From positions 1-9,667 of the forward strand of contig SFHJ01000044.1 of NCBI GenBank assembly GCA_004555655.1: a DNA stretch of 9,667 nt, given 5' to 3'. This DNA is from Clostridiales bacterium (lineage in GTDB: Bacteria; Bacillota; Clostridia; Oscillospirales; Oscillospiraceae). Below, one piece after another: positions 6,134 through 9,667 of the stretch. Position 1 is the first letter of the stretch, and the number at the start of each line of letters is the position of its first letter. A model generated the notes under the pieces. The model was given only the letters and a program-made list of their open reading frames with translations, was not told the origin of the DNA and searched no databases. The position numbers and the translations under genes are program-made.

Positions 6134-6148
6134 ACAGGAGGATTTACC

Positions 6149-7537
6149 ATGAAACGTTTGCTCATGCAGCCGCCCTCGATGCTCGAAGGGCCGGTCATGA
6201 AAAATATGCTGCGCTTTTTCCTGCCAATTATGCTCGGCTCACTGCTGCAACAGCTCTATGCCACCGTAGACGCAGTCATTCTGGGCCGCTTCGTGGGCAA
6301 GACGGCTCTGGCGGCCGTCGGCGGGTCGGACATCGTGCTCATCAACCTCATTGTGGGCTTTTTTGTTGCGCTGTCTTCGGGTGCATCGGTCGTCATTTCG
6401 CAGCACGCGGGGGCGGGCGAGGACGAGCTGGTCAGCCAATCGGTTCATACGGCTCTGGCGCTTTCCGTCGTCATCGGTGCGTTGATGACTGTGGCGGGCG
6501 TGCTGGTTGCGCCGCTGTTTCTCGGCGCGCTGGATACGCCGGAGGACACGATGCGGTATTCCGTGGACTATCTGCGCTGGTACTTCGCGGGCATGATCCC
6601 GTCGATGATCTACAACATGGGAAGCGGCATTCTCCGGGCGGTGGGCGATTCGAAGCGGCCGCTGTATTTTCTGATCGTCTGCGTGGCGGTCAATACGGTG
6701 CTGGATCTGCTGTTCGTGGCGGTATTCCGGATGGAGGTTGCGGGCGCGGCCATCGCCACAAGCCTTGCACAGCTGGTTTGCGCGGCGCTGGTTCTGTGGA
6801 CGCTGGCGCGGCAGCAGGGCGCGTGCCGGTTCTCATTCCGGAAGCTGCGTTTTACGCACGGGCTGCTTGGCCGGATGGTATATATCGGCCTGCCGACGGG
6901 CCTGCAGAGCATGATGTACAGCGTGACGAACCTGTTTGTGCAGAAGGCCATCAACATGCTTGGCACCGACACTGTGGCCGCGTGGTCGGCGTTCTGGAAG
7001 CTCGACGGCATCTTCTGGCCCATCTCCGGCGCCGTCGGCATCACGGTCATGACCTTCGTGGGCCAGAACTACGGCGCGCGCAACCGTGGGCGCATCTTCC
7101 AATGCATCCACGCGGGACTGATCATGCACCTGTGCTTCTCGCTGCTGCTGAGCTTCGGCATGTACTTTACGCGCGGATTTACCATCGCGCTGTTTAACCA
7201 GGATCCCAACGTCATCGCGCAGGGCATGCAGATCGTGACGTATCTGGCGTTCTTCTATCCCGTCTTTGGCTGCACGGAGGTGTTTTCGTCGGCGATGCGC
7301 GGCGTGGGCGATGCGGTGCGGCCGACAATTGTGACGCTGCTCGGCATCTGCGTGCTGCGCATGATCGTGCTGTTTGCCGTCACGCTTCCGCATCCCAGCA
7401 ATTTTACCATTGCGCTGTGCTATCCCATTACGTGGACGGCCGCGTCGGTGCTGTTTCTCGTCTACTACAGGTTCGGTCCGTGGCTGCCTGCGTCGATGCG
7501 CGCAAAGCCGGCCGAAACAACGACCCCACAGGCCTAG
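6149..7537 (+). CDS. MATE-family multidrug/cation efflux transporter
   Basis: This is an inner-membrane antiporter of the MATE family, exporting organic compounds using a Na+ or H+ gradient. At 462 residues it is the usual length, with about 12 hydrophobic helices in two homologous halves. The N-half start LEGPVMKNMLRFFLPIMLGS and LQQLYATVDAVILGRFVG are classic MATE motifs. The paired signatures GILRAVGDSKRP (160-171) and SAMRGVGDAVRP (381-392) mark the duplicated halves. The ATG at 6149 follows AGGAGG (6136-6141) by 7 nt; the in-frame ATG at 6107 falls in the -10 box and is rejected. The transcription unit appears to hold this gene alone. Substrate is unknown. The final codons and stop overlap a terminator-like hairpin. 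Confidence 0.95.
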   Translation: MKRLLMQPPSMLEGPVMKNMLRFFLPIMLGSLLQQLYATVDAVILGRFVGKTALAAVGGSDIVLINLIVGFFVALSSGASVVISQHAGAGEDELVSQSVHTALALSVVIGALMTVAGVLVAPLFLGALDTPEDTMRYSVDYLRWYFAGMIPSMIYNMGSGILRAVGDSKRPLYFLIVCVAVNTVLDLLFVAVFRMEVAGAAIATSLAQLVCAALVLWTLARQQGACRFSFRKLRFTHGLLGRMVYIGLPTGLQSMMYSVTNLFVQKAINMLGTDTVAAWSAFWKLDGIFWPISGAVGITVMTFVGQNYGARNRGRIFQCIHAGLIMHLCFSLLLSFGMYFTRGFTIALFNQDPNVIAQGMQIVTYLAFFYPVFGCTEVFSSAMRGVGDAVRPTIVTLLGICVLRMIVLFAVTLPHPSNFTIALCYPITWTAASVLFLVYYRFGPWLPASMRAKPAETTTPQA

Positions 7538-7556
7538 CCTGTGGGGAAAAATTTTC
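7524..7556 (+). terminator. Terminator-like hairpin overlapping the MATE stop codon
   Basis: CCCCACAGGC (7524-7533) and GCCTGTGGGG (7537-7546) form a perfect 10-bp stem with loop CTA, the stop TAG being at 7535-7537. It is followed by AAAAATTTTCTTTG, so the T tract is displaced by five A residues. Termination is likely but may be partial, which would let the sigma-factor gene receive read-through. Confidence 0.6.
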
Positions 7557-7624
7557 TTTGCGCGCAGGAGAATGAAAAAATCGGGGCGCGTCAGACGTGT
7601 TATGGGTGAAAGGAGTTGAGGCAC

Positions 7625-8110
7625 ATGAATACGGAAGGCGCCGAAGTATGGATGTGCCGCATCGTCGAACGCTACAGCGACATGCTGCTGCGTCTGGCCT
7701 ACAGCCGGCTGCAGTCAGCCGCGGACGCGGAGGACTGCGTGCAGGAGGTCTATCTGAAGCTGCTGCGCCGCCATCCGGTGTTCCGCGATGCCGCGCATGA
7801 AAAGGCGTGGCTGATTCGCGTGACGCTCAACGAGGCCAGCGACCTCACCCGCGCCCGGCGCAGACAGGCCGCCGCGCTCTGCGCGCTGCCGGAGCCCGCC
7901 GCAGCGAATGATACACCGCTCCTTTCCGCCGTCCGGGCGCTGCCGGACAAGTATGCCGCAGTATTGCATCTGCATTACTATGAGGGCTATACGATTCGGG
8001 AAATTGCAGAACTGCTTGCCCTGCCTGCTGCGACCGTGGGCACACGGCTTTCGCGCGGAAGAGCGAAACTCAAAGCGATGCTGGAGGAGGATTTTGATGG
8101 ACTGGAATGA
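7625..8110 (+). CDS. ECF-type RNA polymerase sigma factor
   Basis: This is a small sigma-70-family (group 4) factor that directs RNA polymerase to a specific promoter set in response to an envelope or external signal. At 161 residues it has the two-domain ECF layout. Region 2 spans about 12-80, with the core-binding DAEDCVQEVYLKLLRR and the -10-recognition helix HEKAWLIRVTLNEASDLTRARRR. Region 4 spans about 98-153, with LPDKYAAVLHLHYYEGYTIREIAELL followed by the DNA-recognition helix PAATVGTRLSRGRAKLKAML. The ATG at 7625 follows AAAGGAG (7609-7615) by 9 nt; the TTG at 7616 overlaps the ribosome site and is rejected. It is co-transcribed and overlaps by 14 nt with the next gene, the usual sigma/anti-sigma arrangement. 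No convincing sigma-A promoter was found in the 87-bp gap upstream. Confidence 0.93.
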   Translation: MNTEGAEVWMCRIVERYSDMLLRLAYSRLQSAADAEDCVQEVYLKLLRRHPVFRDAAHEKAWLIRVTLNEASDLTRARRRQAAALCALPEPAAANDTPLLSAVRALPDKYAAVLHLHYYEGYTIREIAELLALPAATVGTRLSRGRAKLKAMLEEDFDGLE

Positions 8111-9155
8111 TTATCGCGACGAAATGGACCGCGCGCCGTTCGACCCGGCCTTCCGCCAGCGCGCCATGCACGCGCTCAAGGCAGCGCAGCAGGGCGGAAA
8201 GGAAACAACCATGAAAAAAACGAAAAACAGTCTCCAACGTATTCTGATTGCGGCGGCGGTGCTCGCCTTCGCAGTCATCGGCACCATTGCCATCACGGCC
8301 TCGCTGCGCGACAGCGCGCGGCAGGACATGGGCCTTTCGCAGAAGGAAACCATCGCCGAATGGACGGAGTACGACAGCGCTGCCGCCGTTTCCCAAAACG
8401 AGGCGGGAGACGCGGTAGAGCTCGTCAGTACCATGTGCTCAGGCGATACGTGCGAGATCTATCTGCTGGTAAACGGCGTTGATGCCGTGCTGGCCGCGGA
8501 TCTTGCCGATGAGCAGAGCTGGTGCGAGTGGGACTTCGGCTACGTTGACACCGGCCGCCAGAACGCGACCATCGGTGTGCGGCAGGTGGCCTACGACGCG
8601 GACGCGCAGCAGTCGCTCGTGCGCGTGTCGGCCGCAAGCACCTATTTTGAGACGGCCAGCGAGCTGAAGCTGGAGCTGGTGCTGCGCCGCGACGGCGAGA
8701 TCGTGCGCGCCTATGGCGGGCTTACCATCCCCATCACGCAGTCGCAGGCGCTGCAGTGCAGCGTGGAGTTGCCCGTTGCATCCGGCGGCCTGTCCGGCAT
8801 GCTGACCGGCGTGCGCGTCTATGCCGGCTATGTCGAGGTCGTGGGAAGCGGCGCGTCGCTCGCGGACGCCGGCATCGACGGGACGGACTTCGGCGCGATC
8901 GACGCATTTGTTGGCGGCTGGCACACTGCAATCAGCGAAGCGCTTTCCGGCGCGCAGCTGGTCTATGCCGACGGCACACGCACCGGCATCGCGGAGCTGC
9001 CCTCGCCGTTTGCGGGCGAGTGGATCTTTTCAAACGGCGAACTTGCCCAGGTGGAGCAGGGCGGGCTGCAGGTGCGCCATGTGTGCGCGCAGGCGCTCGA
9101 TCTGACACAGATCACGGCCATTGTGATCGGCGGCACAGAATATCCGCTTGGCTGA
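8097..9155 (+). CDS. Putative membrane-anchored anti-sigma factor, single-pass
   Basis: This is probably the membrane partner that holds the upstream ECF sigma factor inactive until a signal arrives. It is 352 residues: a short cytoplasmic N-terminus (1-47, MDWNDYRDEMDRAPFDPAFRQRAMHALK) that would contact sigma, one transmembrane helix at about 49-69 (ILIAAAVLAFAVIGTIAITA), then about 280 extracytoplasmic residues rich in beta-type sequence. No zinc-binding HxxxCxxC motif is present, so it is not a classical ZAS anti-sigma factor. C114 and C119 (CSGDTC) could form a disulfide outside. The ATG at 8097 follows GGAGGAGG (8083-8090) by 6 nt and lies inside the sigma gene, suggesting translational coupling. 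The layout resembles DUF4179-like proteins of Firmicutes, but the outer domain is not recognised with confidence. Confidence 0.7.
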   Translation: MDWNDYRDEMDRAPFDPAFRQRAMHALKAAQQGGKETTMKKTKNSLQRILIAAAVLAFAVIGTIAITASLRDSARQDMGLSQKETIAEWTEYDSAAAVSQNEAGDAVELVSTMCSGDTCEIYLLVNGVDAVLAADLADEQSWCEWDFGYVDTGRQNATIGVRQVAYDADAQQSLVRVSAASTYFETASELKLELVLRRDGEIVRAYGGLTIPITQSQALQCSVELPVASGGLSGMLTGVRVYAGYVEVVGSGASLADAGIDGTDFGAIDAFVGGWHTAISEALSGAQLVYADGTRTGIAELPSPFAGEWIFSNGELAQVEQGGLQVRHVCAQALDLTQITAIVIGGTEYPLG

Positions 9156-9203
9156 GAACAGCACAAAAGCCCGTGGCTTACGCAAGGCTTCATAAAACAG
9201 TTC

Positions 9204-9238
9204 ATCCGACCTATGGCTGCAATCATAGGTCGGATTTT
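9204..9238 (+). terminator. Terminator after the sigma/anti-sigma operon
   Basis: A perfect 12-bp stem, ATCCGACCTATG (9204-9215) and CATAGGTCGGAT (9224-9235), with an 8-nt loop runs directly into TTTT. It lies 48 nt after the anti-sigma stop. There is no T tract on the minus strand, so it would not stop leftward transcription from the DUF559 gene. Confidence 0.85.
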
Positions 9239-9268
9239 CATGTTATGTGTCTGGGTTAGAATATCCAA

Positions 9269-9315
9269 GGCTCCCTCTGATGAGGGAGCTGTCAGCGAAG
9301 CTGACTGAGGGAGAG
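9269..9315. repeat. Composite palindromic repeat (REP-like) fused to the DUF559 3' end
   Basis: Two adjacent perfect hairpins occur: GCTCCCTC-TGAT-GAGGGAGC (9270-9289) and GTCAGC-GAA-GCTGAC (9291-9305). A third GAGGGAG copy follows (9307-9313) and can pair with the first CTCCCTC, enclosing the whole unit, so two alternative folds exist. There is no T tract, so it is not an intrinsic terminator. I recall very similar palindromes dispersed in Oscillospiraceae-type genomes, but this is memory and not a search result. Bases 9292-9315 also encode the DUF559 C-terminus and stop. Confidence 0.7.
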
Positions 9316-9660
9316 ACGCTTGACAGTCAGATCAATATATTCGCATACACCACGAAAATTGCGGTCAATATCCAGATTGCAAATTCTCACTACCGTTAGA
9401 TTCATAGACTCTAAGTCTTTTGTGCGCATCTCATCTTTTCTAGCCTGCTCCGCTGTATAATGTCCGCCACCGTCAAGTTCGATGACCAGCCTTGCTCTTG
9501 CACAATAAAAATCCGCAATGAAATTACCAATTGCCTTTTGCCTTTGAAAACGCACAGGGTAGTCTCTCAAAAATTCATACCATAATTTCCGTTCCCATGG
9601 GGTCATATTCTTTCGGAGTGTCTTTGCAAGAGGGATATTTTCTTTATTGTAGTCTTTCAT
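9292..9660 (-). CDS. DUF559 family protein, Vsr-like PD-(D/E)XK endonuclease fold
   Basis: This is a small putative nuclease of the DUF559 family, related to very-short-patch-repair endonucleases; cellular role unknown. It has 122 residues. The N-terminal block LAKTLRKNMTPWERKLWYEF (11-30) and RFQRQKAIGNFIADFYC (37-53) are family hallmarks. The probable catalytic residues are D50 in FIADFY and E61/D63 in VIELDGGGHY, followed by H67 and the terminal VVRICNLDID strand. The ATG at 9660 follows AGAGAAA at the window edge; its promoter is outside. Base composition differs from the neighbours: 23 of 60 G+C at 9361-9420 versus 43 of 60 at 8761-8820, a sign of transfer. The last codons (SLSQLR) and stop are inside the palindromic repeat. 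A restriction, repair or mobile-element role are all possible. Confidence 0.85.
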   Translation of the reverse strand: MKDYNKENIPLAKTLRKNMTPWERKLWYEFLRDYPVRFQRQKAIGNFIADFYCARARLVIELDGGGHYTAEQARKDEMRTKDLESMNLTVVRICNLDIDRNFRGVCEYIDLTVKRLSLSQLR

Positions 9661-9667
9661 TTTCTCT

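Noticed and set aside
6107..6148. Earlier ATG for the MATE protein (and an upstream minus-strand frame 5851-6198)
   Set aside because: The ATG at 6107 is inside the -10 box and has no ribosome site; the minus-strand frame is an unsupported read through the promoter and riboswitch.
6115..7197. 360-codon plus-strand frame inside the MATE gene
   Set aside because: Frame-shifted shadow of the MATE coding sequence with glycine/arginine-rich composition typical of out-of-frame GC-rich DNA.
7908..8096. N-terminal extension of the anti-sigma protein
   Set aside because: It overlaps the sigma region 4 in another frame and lacks a ribosome site; the ATG at 8097 has GGAGGAGG before it.
9269..9315. CRISPR array or intrinsic terminator
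   Set aside because: Only one unit with adjacent palindromes and no spacers, so not CRISPR; no T tract on either strand, so not an intrinsic terminator.

Overview
The window is a GC-rich bacterial chromosome segment. Its gene content points to a Firmicute of the class Clostridia, probably an Oscillospiraceae/Ruminococcaceae-type gut anaerobe. The supporting signs are an ECF-type thiamine transporter under a TPP riboswitch, PlsY, strong AGGAGG ribosome sites, intrinsic terminators between almost all genes, and a DUF559 gene joined to a GCTCCCTC/GAGGGAGC palindrome. The genus assignment is inference. Both ends (about 1-580 and 9240-9667) are visibly AT-richer than the middle and hold mobile or mobile-looking material: the 3' part of an IS3-family transposase on the left, and the DUF559 nuclease gene with its palindromic repeat on the right.

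Layout: (1) 1-534, 3' part of an IS3 orfB on +, with the IS right end somewhere in 535-609. (2) 610-1833, M29 aminopeptidase on -. (3) 1979-3277, M18 aminopeptidase on +, divergent from the M29 gene across a 145-bp region with two sigma-A-like promoters and a spaced direct repeat. (4) 3312-3917, plsY on -, convergent with the M18 gene and sharing a terminator hairpin with it. (5) 4120-5157, M42 aminopeptidase on +. (6) 5207-5770, thiT on -, preceded by a TPP riboswitch (5840-5932) and a riboswitch-controlled terminator. (7) 6149-7537, MATE efflux pump on +. (8) 7625-8110 and 8097-9155, an ECF-type sigma factor and an overlapping membrane-anchored putative anti-sigma factor, followed by a terminator. 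(9) 9269-9315, composite palindrome, fused to the 3' end of a DUF559 gene (9292-9660, -).

Functionally, three unrelated metalloaminopeptidase families (M29, M18, M42) lie within 4.6 kb, each with its own promoter. This suggests peptide and amino-acid salvage, although they are separate transcription units. ThiT imports thiamine and is switched off by TPP. The sigma/anti-sigma pair is a translationally coupled signalling unit with an unknown signal.

The two least-explained points are the DUF559 gene whose last codons and stop lie inside a palindromic repeat (a possible nuclease-linked repeat family), and an antisense-facing terminator written into the last codons of the IS3 transposase. No gene-free stretch over 300 bases is featureless: 5771-6148 holds the TPP riboswitch, its promoter, candidate operators and the MATE promoter.
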